Source: Tropicibacter naphthalenivorans
Lineage (GTDB): Bacteria; Pseudomonadota; Alphaproteobacteria; Rhodobacterales; Rhodobacteraceae
Length of the DNA stretch: 64,000 nt
Direction of reading: 5' to 3'
Assembly (NCBI RefSeq): GCF_900176475.1
Contig: NZ_FWXX01000001.1
Span: 496,001 to 560,000, forward strand
Shown here: in pieces, positions 36,137 through 44,451 of the stretch
Position numbering within the stretch: position 1 is the first letter of the stretch
Layout: every line of letters starts with the position of its first letter
Program-made: the position numbers and the translations under genes
The notes under the pieces: generated by a model
Databases searched by the model: none
The model's input: the letters and a program-made list of their open reading frames with translations, nothing else
What the model was told of the DNA's origin: nothing

Positions 36137-38326
36137 TTGCGGTTTTCAGCCCTGTTCCCCGTCTTTTGCGCCGCGATGATCCAGCCCGCGGGCCCCGCGC
36201 AGGCCCAAGACGCGCTGGTCGGTTTCGACAGCAGCAGCTTTGGCCGCGCGGTGCTGAGCCGCAACCAATCGGCAGGCGCGGGCGACATCGAGCTGGAGCT
36301 GTCGGTTGGGGATTACAACAACGAGGCGATCACCAATTATTCGCCCGACAGCGTCTTTGCCAAGATGGGGCTGTCCGTGGGGCGGCTGGACATTCTGACC
36401 GATGCGGGGGTCTTTCCCTGCACCGCCTTTATCGTCGACAATAAGCACATCCTGACCAATTATCACTGTGTTCCCGGTATCTTGGACAATGAGCGCGCGC
36501 AGGCGACGCGGATTGAATCGGTGATGTTCGTGGCGGGCTACACCCAGCAGGGCATCGAAGAAGGCACCACCAAGTTCCCGGTGAAATCGCACCCCGTCGA
36601 GGCGCATCAAGACCTTGATTACGCGCTGCTCGAAGTGATGGGCAACCCGTCCGCGCAATACGGCACGCTCAAGCTGGCGGCGAACACGCCCCATGACGGC
36701 GACCCCTATTGGGTGATCGGCCATCCCATGGGCGAGGCCCAGCGCATCAGCCGTGAAAAGTGCCGCGCCAACCGCCCCGCCCTGTCCGGGTCCAAGCTGC
36801 TGCACACCTGCGATACGCTGCCGGGGAACTCTGGTTCGCCGGTGATCGACGCGTCGTTGCAGGCGGTGGTGGGGCTGCACCACGCGGGCTCGCGCAAGGA
36901 TGCGGTGAACTTTGCCATTCCGATGGCGGCGATTATCGAACGGTCGAACGTGCTGGTGGCGTCGCTGGGGACGGACACGCCGGTGCCCGCGCCGCAGCCC
37001 GACACGCAGCCGGATCCGCAACCCCAGCCACAACCCGAAGCGCCCAAGCAGCCCGAGACTCAGCCCGATCCGGTGGCCGTGGCGGACCCGATTTGCGATG
37101 CGCTTTATGCCGAGGCAAAGAGCTATAACCAGTGTTTCGCCTACGAGGTTTATTTGGAACAATGCGACAGCCACCCGCTGTCGATCCTCGCCAAAGGCTT
37201 TGTGGCCGCCGAATGCTCGGACCTGGCCGAACAGCCCGCAGACCCGATCACGCCGCAGCCGCAGCCGCCGGTGCAGGCCAACCTGCGCCCGTGGTGCGGC
37301 AATGGCGGGCTGAACGCCGCCGAAAGCGCCATCTGCGCCGATCCCTATCTGGCCGGTCTGGATGAGGAAATCGAGCTGGCCTATGGCCGCCAAAGCCATG
37401 TGTCCGCCCGCGAGCAAAGCCAGTGGCGCATGGGCACCCGCGACGCCTGCGGCGGCGACACCGGCTGTCTGGGGCGTGTGATGATCCAGCAAGTCACCTA
37501 TCTGCAAACGGCCCCCGCGCCCACTACCGGCACCCGCCGGATCGCCGGGAATTACACGCTGGGCAGCAGCCAATGCTACGTGGTCACCGCCTCGCGGCCC
37601 ACATTGTCCGAGGCGGCGGCCTTTGCCCGCGAGTGGTTCCCCAGCCGGGGCGATGTGCGCATCTTTGAATCCAACAACGGCTATTTCGCCGTGGTCCTCG
37701 CCACCATTTCCAAGGGCAACGCCGACGCGATGCTGGCGGACTACAAAGCCCGCCGCAGCATCCCGTCTGACAGCTATTGTTCCACCGGCGGGCGCTTTGT
37801 CGCGGAAATCATCCGCAGCGGCGCCACCGCCCCGGCGCAGAAAACCATGTATGTGGGCGACCGGGTGCGCACCGGCCTGAACCTGCGCCAATCCCCCAGC
37901 ACCAACGGCGCGATCATCACCGAAGTGCCGCGCGGCGATGCTGTCACCGTGCTGAGCAATTCAAACGGCTGGGCGCAGATCCGCACCGGCGCGGGGCTGA
38001 CGGGCTGGGTTTCGGCCAGCTACCTGTCGAACACGCGTCCCCCCGCAGCGGCGGCGTCTTGCACCGCCCGCGTCATCAACCTGAACCCCTATAGCAACGC
38101 GACACGGGCCAACGGCTCTGGGTTCCTGAACCTGCGGTCCAAAGCCTCGACCAAGGGGACAATCCTGTCCGAAGCCTACCTTGGCGACAGCCTGCAAGTC
38201 GTCTCGCAGACCAATTCCTGGGCGCAGGTTCGCTGCATTTCCGGCCAGTGCAACAGCCCCTACCGAGGCACAGGCGGCGTGACCGGCTGGGCCAGCAAAC
38301 GCTATCTTTCCATTCGGTGCCAGTAA
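36137..38326 (+). CDS. Exported trypsin-like protease with LprI-like and two SH3 domains
   Basis: A 729-residue exported protein. The start is a TTG at 36137, chosen because AGGAG lies seven bases upstream and the product then begins with a signal peptide (MRFSALFPVFCAAMIQPAGPAQAQ). In order: a trypsin-like domain with H110 (TNYHCVPG), D161 (HQDLDYALL) and S232 (PGNSGSP); a Pro/Gln linker (PDPQPQPQPEAP); a cysteine-containing segment; an LprI/DUF1311-like block (LNAAESAICADPYLAGLDEEI); a region that may be SPOR-like; then two bacterial SH3 domains (LNLRQSPST and LNLRSKAST). It is first in a three-gene module with a di-heme/DUF4384 protein and an OmpA protein. SH3 and LprI parts suggest cell-wall binding; the target is unknown. 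Confidence 0.85.
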   Translation: MRFSALFPVFCAAMIQPAGPAQAQDALVGFDSSSFGRAVLSRNQSAGAGDIELELSVGDYNNEAITNYSPDSVFAKMGLSVGRLDILTDAGVFPCTAFIVDNKHILTNYHCVPGILDNERAQATRIESVMFVAGYTQQGIEEGTTKFPVKSHPVEAHQDLDYALLEVMGNPSAQYGTLKLAANTPHDGDPYWVIGHPMGEAQRISREKCRANRPALSGSKLLHTCDTLPGNSGSPVIDASLQAVVGLHHAGSRKDAVNFAIPMAAIIERSNVLVASLGTDTPVPAPQPDTQPDPQPQPQPEAPKQPETQPDPVAVADPICDALYAEAKSYNQCFAYEVYLEQCDSHPLSILAKGFVAAECSDLAEQPADPITPQPQPPVQANLRPWCGNGGLNAAESAICADPYLAGLDEEIELAYGRQSHVSAREQSQWRMGTRDACGGDTGCLGRVMIQQVTYLQTAPAPTTGTRRIAGNYTLGSSQCYVVTASRPTLSEAAAFAREWFPSRGDVRIFESNNGYFAVVLATISKGNADAMLADYKARRSIPSDSYCSTGGRFVAEIIRSGATAPAQKTMYVGDRVRTGLNLRQSPSTNGAIITEVPRGDAVTVLSNSNGWAQIRTGAGLTGWVSASYLSNTRPPAAAASCTARVINLNPYSNATRANGSGFLNLRSKASTKGTILSEAYLGDSLQVVSQTNSWAQVRCISGQCNSPYRGTGGVTGWASKRYLSIRCQ

Positions 38327-38354
38327 GCCCCAACCCATTTCAAGGAGACGCATT

Positions 38355-40739
38355 ATGACACCACGCAATTGGATCAAGGCCGCCGCGGTCGGGGCGCTGG
38401 GGCTGACCGCCCTGCCCGCCTTTGCCAACGACGCCATGCCGCTGCCCGCCGGGGCCAGCGATCTCGACAAGGCTGCTTATGACGTGCTGGACAAGCACTG
38501 CGCGCGCTGCCACCAGGATGGCGCGCTGAAAGACGGCATGACCCAGCCCAAGTCGGGTTTTGGCCACGTGCTGGACCTCAAGCGCCTTGCGCAGGACACC
38601 AAGTTCGTCATCCACGGCAAGCCCATCGGGTCCAAGCTCTATGACGTGATCGGCGAGTATTCCTTTCCGGCGATGCCCGACGATTGCACCGACAGCGCTT
38701 GCTTTCCCACCGATGCGGAAATGAAGATCGTCGCCGACTGGATCACCGAACTGGGCAACCAGGCCCCGCCAGAGCGCACCTTTGTCTCGCTCGAAGAGCT
38801 GCACAAGCTGGCCCATGACGACCTGCAACAGCAGCCCACCAACCGCCGCGACCGCATCCGCTACCTGTCGATGCGCTCGATCTGGAACAACAAGGACGTC
38901 TCCGAGGAAAACTACGAAGGCTACAAGAACGCCACCGTCAAGCTGGTGAACGCCCTGTCGTGGAACCCTACGCCGTATAAGTTCGAAAAGGTCGACCCGC
39001 ACGGCGTGCTGCTGCGCGTCTACCTGCCCGAGATCAACTGGGACGCGGACAAATGGCACCTGCTGGAAATGCAGTACCCCTACGCCATGCAAAGCGACAC
39101 CGATCCCTACCTCAGCCCGCTTCAGCATATGTCGGGCACGCAGGTGCCGATCATCCGCGCCGATTGGTTCGCCTCGACCGCGCCTGTCTCGCCGCTGTAT
39201 TACGACCTGCTCGGCCTGCCCGACACGGTCGCCGGGCTTGAGGCTCTGCTGAACCTCGACATCAACGCCAACATCCAGAACGAACTGGTGGTCCGCGCCG
39301 GTTTCCAGAACTCGGGTGTGTCCACCAACAACCGCCTGATCGAACGGCACCCGCTGCAAACCGGGTTCTTCTGGACGTCCTACGACTTTGCGGGTTCCAA
39401 AGGGCGGCAGAGCTTTTTCGAATACCCGCTGGGCCCGGTCGAAGCCTATGGGCCTGAGCTGGCCTTTAACCATGACGGCGGCGAGAGCATCTTTACCCTG
39501 CCCAACGGGTTCCACGCCTATTATCTGAACACCGCCGAAGGGGCGCGTCTGGACGTTGGCCCCACCTCGATCGTGCGCGACGACGACTATGGCGACGGCA
39601 CCGGCGAAGTGGTCAACGGCATTTCGTGCATGTCCTGCCACAACAAGGGCATCCGCCTGAACGAGGACAAGGTCCGCGAAGTCGCCATGAACGACTTTTC
39701 GCTCTCGCCAGAGGCGCGCCAGACCATCGACGCGACCTTCCCCGGCGCCGAGGTCGTGGCCGAATGGTTCCAGAAAGACACCGACCAATTCTTTGCCGCC
39801 CTCGAAAGCGCTGGCATCCCGGCAGAGACCACCGCAGGCGGGCTGGAGCCGATCCGCGGGCTGTTCGTCTACCACGTAGACCGCTTTATCAACTTTGCGC
39901 AGGCCGCCAATGAACTGGGCCTGACAGAGGAAGAGCTGCGTGGCCGCGCGGGCTTTGTCGGCGTTGACATGGCGAGCCTGATCAACCGTCTGCAAGTGTC
40001 CCCGATTGCGCGCGACGAATGGGCCGTGGCCTATCCCGCCATGCTGGAAAAGGTGACCGAGTATCGCCCGATCAAGGCAGAAAAAGTTGCCGCCGCCGAT
40101 CTGTCCTATTCGGTGAACAAGGTTGTGCAGGGCACGGATTATGCCCCGCCCGCCGCGAAAACCCCGCCCCCGGCCAAGACCGTCGCCCCCGCGACCAGCT
40201 ACGCCGATGCGCAAAAGGCACCGGACTATGTGCCCACGCAGCACTCGGTTCAGGCGCAGTCGCACCTGACGGTCTACACCGACAAGCCCACCTACAAGGT
40301 CGGCGAAGGGCTGCGCGTGTTTATCGAACCGCGTCAGGATTGCCGCCTGACCCTGATCTCGATCGACGACCGCAAGCGGTCCTGCGTGCTGTACCCCTTC
40401 CCCGGTCTCGAAGACATCGTGATCCCCGGCGGCACGCAATACGTCTTTCCGCCGCGCGGGTCGCTGAAGACCACCGAAGCCGGGCTGGAAACGATCCTCG
40501 CGATCTGCAACGGCTCGAACGCGGCGATCTCGGCGGAACGTCAGGGCTATGACGCAGTGTCCTGCGCGGCTGCGGACCACGAAAGCACCTATAAGGCCGT
40601 GGTCAACGAAGTCCTCGCGCTGGACCTGAACGACACGCCGGACAAGGTGACCAACGCCGGGGCCAGCTACAAGGCTGTGTCCGACCACAACCCGAACGTG
40701 ACCAAGGCGCAAATCTCGGTCGTGGTGTCGGATTACTGA
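38355..40739 (+). CDS. Di-heme c-type protein with C-terminal DUF4384
   Basis: A 794-residue periplasmic protein. It has a signal peptide (ending LPAFAND), a cytochrome-c-like N-terminus with CARCH at 49-53, a second heme site CMSCH at 425-429, a Pro/Ala linker near residue 600 (PPAAKTPPPAKTVAPA) and a C-terminal DUF4384 domain (LTVYTDKPTYKVGEGLRVFIEP). Hemes imply redox activity or sensing; DUF4384 is often found in surface or signalling proteins next to proteases. I know of no characterised protein with this combination. AAGGAG precedes the ATG, and the stop overlaps a possible start of the OmpA gene. Confidence 0.88.
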   Translation: MTPRNWIKAAAVGALGLTALPAFANDAMPLPAGASDLDKAAYDVLDKHCARCHQDGALKDGMTQPKSGFGHVLDLKRLAQDTKFVIHGKPIGSKLYDVIGEYSFPAMPDDCTDSACFPTDAEMKIVADWITELGNQAPPERTFVSLEELHKLAHDDLQQQPTNRRDRIRYLSMRSIWNNKDVSEENYEGYKNATVKLVNALSWNPTPYKFEKVDPHGVLLRVYLPEINWDADKWHLLEMQYPYAMQSDTDPYLSPLQHMSGTQVPIIRADWFASTAPVSPLYYDLLGLPDTVAGLEALLNLDINANIQNELVVRAGFQNSGVSTNNRLIERHPLQTGFFWTSYDFAGSKGRQSFFEYPLGPVEAYGPELAFNHDGGESIFTLPNGFHAYYLNTAEGARLDVGPTSIVRDDDYGDGTGEVVNGISCMSCHNKGIRLNEDKVREVAMNDFSLSPEARQTIDATFPGAEVVAEWFQKDTDQFFAALESAGIPAETTAGGLEPIRGLFVYHVDRFINFAQAANELGLTEEELRGRAGFVGVDMASLINRLQVSPIARDEWAVAYPAMLEKVTEYRPIKAEKVAAADLSYSVNKVVQGTDYAPPAAKTPPPAKTVAPATSYADAQKAPDYVPTQHSVQAQSHLTVYTDKPTYKVGEGLRVFIEPRQDCRLTLISIDDRKRSCVLYPFPGLEDIVIPGGTQYVFPPRGSLKTTEAGLETILAICNGSNAAISAERQGYDAVSCAAADHESTYKAVVNEVLALDLNDTPDKVTNAGASYKAVSDHNPNVTKAQISVVVSDY

Positions 40740-40750
40740 TGGGGAATGCA

Positions 40751-41479
40751 ATGAAACAGGCCTTTGTTGCCGCCATCTTGAGTGTTGGGCTGCCTCTGGC
40801 GGCCCACGCCCAAAGCGGCGAAATCTTTATCCCCGGCGCGGATAACGGCGCCGAGGTGCAGGTCAAACCCAAACCGCAAAGCGCGCTGGCCCGCTGTCTG
40901 GCCAACCCCAACGCGGCCAATTGCGCCGACGTGGGCGGCGATGACGGCGGCCTCGCGTTCGAGAGCGCCGGGGCGATCGAGTATGAGACGCTGGTGCTGG
41001 ACCTCGATGAGAAAAAGGTGACGGTGTCCAAGGCGCCGCCCCCCGCGCCGCCCAGCTATGACGCACCGCAAACACCGGCGCATGGCACGGTCGCCTATCC
41101 GTCCGTCGCGATCACCATCGAGTTCGACTACGACAGCGACCAAATCCGCGGCGACCAGATCACCAAGATCATGAACCTCGTGAACGCGCTGAACGATCCG
41201 GCCCTCCAAGGCACCACCTATGCCGTCATCGGCCACACGGATTCGGTCGGCAGCTTTGGCTACAACTGCGATCTGTCGCTGCGCCGCGCCGCCTCGGTGA
41301 CGCGCACGCTTGAGGGGGCGAATGTCTACGTGCCGCTCTACCCGGTGGGCTTTGGCGAGCACGTGCTGAAGGACACGCACAACCCGCGCTCGGCGGTGAA
41401 CCGCCGCGTCACCTTTATGCGCTTGCCGGACAACCCCGGCGCGGTGCTGCAAACCGCCAACGCGGTGTGTCGCTCCTAG
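40751..41479 (+). CDS. OmpA-family outer-membrane/peptidoglycan-binding protein
   Basis: A 242-residue exported protein with a signal peptide (MKQAFVAAILSVGLPLAAHA) and a C-terminal OmpA-like domain. The peptidoglycan-binding core is seen in GHTDSVGSFGYNCDLSLRRAASV and NPRSAVNRRVTFM. An N-terminal region with two cysteines (RCLANPNAANCADV) and a Pro-rich linker precede it. The ATG at 40751 is used; an ATG at 40739 overlapping the upstream stop would add four residues. It is the last gene of the protease/di-heme module and probably anchors it to the cell wall. Confidence 0.88.
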   Translation: MKQAFVAAILSVGLPLAAHAQSGEIFIPGADNGAEVQVKPKPQSALARCLANPNAANCADVGGDDGGLAFESAGAIEYETLVLDLDEKKVTVSKAPPPAPPSYDAPQTPAHGTVAYPSVAITIEFDYDSDQIRGDQITKIMNLVNALNDPALQGTTYAVIGHTDSVGSFGYNCDLSLRRAASVTRTLEGANVYVPLYPVGFGEHVLKDTHNPRSAVNRRVTFMRLPDNPGAVLQTANAVCRS

Positions 41480-41483
41480 GGCG

Positions 41484-41516
41484 GGATGCCTCCGGCGGGG
41501 ATATTTGGAAAGAGAA
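41484..41516 (+). repeat. Roseobacter-type intergenic sequence after the OmpA gene
   Basis: GATGCCTCCGGCGGGGATAT followed by TTGGAAAGAGAAGAAG resembles a sequence I recall as frequent in 3' intergenic regions of Rhodobacterales (CTCCGGCGGG then an AT-rich tail). Only one copy is seen here, so the repeat status rests on general knowledge. Confidence 0.4.
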
Positions 41517-41521
41517 GAAGC

Positions 41522-41563
41522 ACAGGCGTTCCACGATAGATTGGCGTGGGACGCCTGTTTTTT
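41522..41563 (+). terminator. Terminator of the protease/di-heme/OmpA module
   Basis: ACAGGCGTTCCACG (41522-41535) pairs with CGTGGGACGCCTGT (41545-41558), with a single mismatch, over a 9-base loop and is followed by a run of T. It lies about 40 bases after the OmpA stop. Confidence 0.85.
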
Positions 41564-41574
41564 CTGTGAGGGTG

Positions 41575-41660
41575 CGGCGAGCGCCCGCCTGAGACGGACG
41601 GCCGGAGGCCGGTCGGCGAGGTGTCTGTGCGCGCTTTGCGCGCTCCTTTTGGGACCGCCC
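41575..41660. repeat. GC-rich tandem hairpins between convergent genes
   Basis: Several short inverted repeats follow one another: GACGGCC-GGA-GGCCGGTC near 41603 and GCGCGC-TTT-GCGCGC near 41631. They fill the space between the OmpA terminator and the FAD dehydrogenase stop. The triloop style resembles the mosaic repeats elsewhere, but the core sequence is not shared. Confidence 0.4.
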
Positions 41661-41662
41661 GC

Positions 41663-43060
41663 TTAGGACGGAATAACCTTGCCGGGGTTGAGGATGCCCT
41701 TGGGGTCCAGCGCCTGCTTGATGGCGCGCATCATGTCCAGCGCGACCGGGTCCTTGCGGCGGCGCATGGACGCCAGCTTGGACGTGCCCACGCCATGTTC
41801 CGCCGAGAACGACCCGCCAAGCTCCAGCACCACATCTTCGACCGTTTCGGTGACTTCGTCCAGGTCGATGCCCTCGGACGGCCAGACCGTGTAGTGGATG
41901 TTGCCGTCCCCGAGGTGCGAGACGATCATCGTGTCGAAGTCCGGGTCGATCTGCGCCATGCGCGCGCCCGCCTTGTCCAGAAAGGTTTCCACCCGGTCCA
42001 GCGCCACCGCCACATCGGCAATCAGCAGCGGCTTGTGCGCCAGCGACAGTTCCGCAGCGGCCTCGCGCCGGGCCCACATCTCGCTGCGCTGCGCCTCGTT
42101 GCTGGCGACGACGGCGTCCAGAACCGCCCCCTCTTCCAGCAAGCCGCCCAGCACCTCTTCGAGGTAGGCGGTCAGCGGCACTTGGCCATCCTCGCCGATT
42201 TGCACGTCGCGGGGGGCGGTTGCGCCCAGTTCGACCAGCACGTTCACGCCGTAGAGTTCATCAAAGGGCATCCGCGCCTCGGGGAAGGTTTCGGCGTGCG
42301 CACGCATGTAGCGTCCCGGCATGAACTCGAACGCTTCGACCGCGCCGCCGGTCACGTCTTGCAGACGGTTCAGCAGGGTCAGCGCCTCGGACACCGTATC
42401 CAGCGCCACCATCGCCGTGGCAAAGGCCTTGGGCGCAGGGACCAGCTTGACCACCGCGGCGGTGATGATGCCGAGCGTGCCTTCGGAGCCGATCAGCAGG
42501 TGGCGCAGATCGTAGCCGGTGTTGTTCTTGTGCAGCTCGGACAGCAGGTCAACGACGCGGCCATCGGCCAGCACCGCCTCGACGCCCAGCACCAGATCGC
42601 GCGTATTGCCGTAGCGCAGCACGTTCGACCCACCCGCGTTGGTCGCCAGCAGACCGCCCATGCGGGCAGAGCCCTTGGCCCCAAAGGTCATGGGAAAGCT
42701 CAGCCCCTGCGCGGCCACCGCGTCGTGCAGATCGGACAGGATCACGCCAGCCTCGACCACGGCCAAGCGCGCCTCGGGGCGGATGTCACGCACGGCGTTC
42801 ATCCGGTCGAGCGACAGCATGACCGCCCCGTCGGCACGGGTGCCTCCCGCCAGCCCGGTGTTGCCTGACACCGGGACGACCGCCACACCCGCCGCATGGG
42901 CGAGCTGCATCACCGCGCTGACCTCTTGGGTCGACGCAGGCCGCACCACGCACAAGGGCGTCCAGTCATACTGCCCCGTCCAGTCATGCGACCACGGCGC
43001 GCAATCGGCCCCCGTCAACACGGCTTTGTCCCCAAGCGCGGCGCGCAAGTCTTCGATCAT
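41663..43060 (-). CDS. GlcD/D-lactate-dehydrogenase-type FAD oxidoreductase
   Basis: A 465-residue FAD-linked 2-hydroxyacid dehydrogenase. The PP-loop FAD site is VVPVSGNTGLAGGTRADG near residue 68, the second FAD segment is GTLGIITAAVVKLVP and the C-terminal metal/FAD block is SHLGDGNIHYTVW. The family oxidises D-lactate, glycolate or 2-hydroxyglutarate with transfer to quinone or another acceptor; the substrate is not clear. The ATG overlaps the stop of the upstream DUF4198 gene (ATGA). Confidence 0.9.
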   Translation of the reverse strand: MIEDLRAALGDKAVLTGADCAPWSHDWTGQYDWTPLCVVRPASTQEVSAVMQLAHAAGVAVVPVSGNTGLAGGTRADGAVMLSLDRMNAVRDIRPEARLAVVEAGVILSDLHDAVAAQGLSFPMTFGAKGSARMGGLLATNAGGSNVLRYGNTRDLVLGVEAVLADGRVVDLLSELHKNNTGYDLRHLLIGSEGTLGIITAAVVKLVPAPKAFATAMVALDTVSEALTLLNRLQDVTGGAVEAFEFMPGRYMRAHAETFPEARMPFDELYGVNVLVELGATAPRDVQIGEDGQVPLTAYLEEVLGGLLEEGAVLDAVVASNEAQRSEMWARREAAAELSLAHKPLLIADVAVALDRVETFLDKAGARMAQIDPDFDTMIVSHLGDGNIHYTVWPSEGIDLDEVTETVEDVVLELGGSFSAEHGVGTSKLASMRRRKDPVALDMMRAIKQALDPKGILNPGKVIPS

Positions 43061-43848
43061 TTCGGTACCTCAAAGGTCAACGACGCCCAGAGGCTTTCCC
43101 AAGCCGGGCTGTTTTCATCGCCCTCTAGTTCCCGCAACACCACGTGATCCACAAGGTAGAAATGCCCCTTTTCAACGGGCAACACCGCGCGGCCATCCGC
43201 ATCAGTGCGGTATTGCGTGACCTTAACCGTGCCATCTGGCGCGCGGCCCAGCAGTTCGACCTGCCAATCGGCCTGCGGCTGACCCATGTACAACACCTGC
43301 ACCGGGAACCCCGCGCTCAGGTCATCGGTGTAGGGGTTCGCTTGCGCCACGATCTCGACCTCAAGGCCAAAGGCGCGGTCCGCCCCCTGCCCGTCCCCCA
43401 CGGCGATCAGGCTTTTGCCATAGCGGATGTAGCGCTCCATCACGCGATCCTTGGACAGGCCGCGATCCAAATGCCCTTGCTGTGCCCAGGCAAAATCCTT
43501 GTGGTTGGTGAAATTCTCGAACTTTTCCCAGTCGGTGTAGGTCAGCTCGTAATCGCGGGTGACGTGAATGACGGTTGCCAGCCCTTCGCCCGATACCGCC
43601 ATGTTCAAGGCGGGCTTGTCGCCCAGACGCCCCTCAACCGGGGTGATTTGATCGCCCATCGCGATCTCGAACCGGCGAAAGTTGCGCGGGATATAGGCGT
43701 AGCGCGCGCCCTCAAGGTCTTCGCCCACGCGGATATCGGCCATCAAGGGCGAATCCGCCGCCACTTGCCCGGCCAAAGGTTCGATCCAGAACTCATGCGC
43801 CGCCAGCGGCCCCGCCGCCAGCACCAGCGCTGCGATTATGGCTTTCAT
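43057..43848 (-). CDS. DUF4198 periplasmic protein (NikM/CbtJ-like fold)
   Basis: A 263-residue exported protein whose mature end begins HEFWIEP, the hallmark of DUF4198 proteins. In this group the N-terminal His is a likely metal ligand and members often partner nickel or cobalt transporters. The rest is all-beta, ending in a segment typical of the family (GRAVLPVEKGHFYLVDHVVL). It is coupled to the FAD dehydrogenase gene by a four-base overlap, an unusual partner. Metal binding is inferred. Confidence 0.85.
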   Translation of the reverse strand: MKAIIAALVLAAGPLAAHEFWIEPLAGQVAADSPLMADIRVGEDLEGARYAYIPRNFRRFEIAMGDQITPVEGRLGDKPALNMAVSGEGLATVIHVTRDYELTYTDWEKFENFTNHKDFAWAQQGHLDRGLSKDRVMERYIRYGKSLIAVGDGQGADRAFGLEVEIVAQANPYTDDLSAGFPVQVLYMGQPQADWQVELLGRAPDGTVKVTQYRTDADGRAVLPVEKGHFYLVDHVVLRELEGDENSPAWESLWASLTFEVPK

Positions 43849-43909
43849 CCCGCCTCTCCCCCTTGTGCGTTGGCCCTTAACCTAAGGCCAGGCACGCGGG
43901 GTGCAAGGG

Positions 43910-44377
43910 TCAGGCAGAGCGCTGAAGACGGTCTTCGAGGTCCTTGGCCAGCACCGCCATACGGGTGCGAAAGCGCTTGTCCATGCCGCCCTTGGCCAGC
44001 TTGAGCGATTGCACAAGCAGACGCGCCGACAGGGTCTTGGGCTTGAACTCGGTCATCAGGTTGATGCGGGTGCGGGTGCGCGACAGGGCCACCAGATCGA
44101 CCACCATCTGCACGTCCAAACCCCCGGACACGCTGTCGAAAACCATCTGTTCCGGCGGGCTGAAGGTGTTCAGCGTGATGTCGGCGGTGCGCTTTTTCCC
44201 GCGAAAGGTAAAGCCCGCCTGCCATTGCATCCCCGCGCCCTTGCCCGCGACGCCGTCCAAACGCACCACGTCGATGCCCCGGCGCAGCGCCTGACGTTCC
44301 ACCGTCTCGAAATCCGAAAGTTCTGCGAAAACCCGGTCGAGGGGGGCTTCGATATCTTCTCGTGCCGTCAGCTGCAT
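43910..44377 (-). CDS. CoxG-like SRPBCC domain protein
   Basis: A 155-residue START-like (SRPBCC) protein beginning MQLTAREDIEAPLDRVFAEL, typical of the CoxG/polyketide-cyclase group. It lacks a signal peptide. These proteins bind lipids or quinone-like ligands, but no specific function can be assigned. It is monocistronic and precedes the DUF4198 gene by 61 bases. Confidence 0.8.
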   Translation of the reverse strand: MQLTAREDIEAPLDRVFAELSDFETVERQALRRGIDVVRLDGVAGKGAGMQWQAGFTFRGKKRTADITLNTFSPPEQMVFDSVSGGLDVQMVVDLVALSRTRTRINLMTEFKPKTLSARLLVQSLKLAKGGMDKRFRTRMAVLAKDLEDRLQRSA

Positions 44378-44451
44378 CCGTCCGCCTGTCTGCTTTTTGT
44401 TCTTGAGGTTTTGTTCACTCTCTTAGGGGGCAGTCTAGCCGATTTCCAGCC

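Noticed and set aside
38340-40751. An 803-codon open frame on the minus strand opposite the di-heme gene
   Set aside because: The plus-strand gene has a signal peptide, two heme motifs and a ribosome site; the antisense frame has none of these.
41415-42077. Minus-strand 220-codon frame over the hairpin region and FAD dehydrogenase gene
   Set aside because: It is out of frame with the well-supported dehydrogenase and crosses a terminator; composition is only a by-product of GC-rich sequence.
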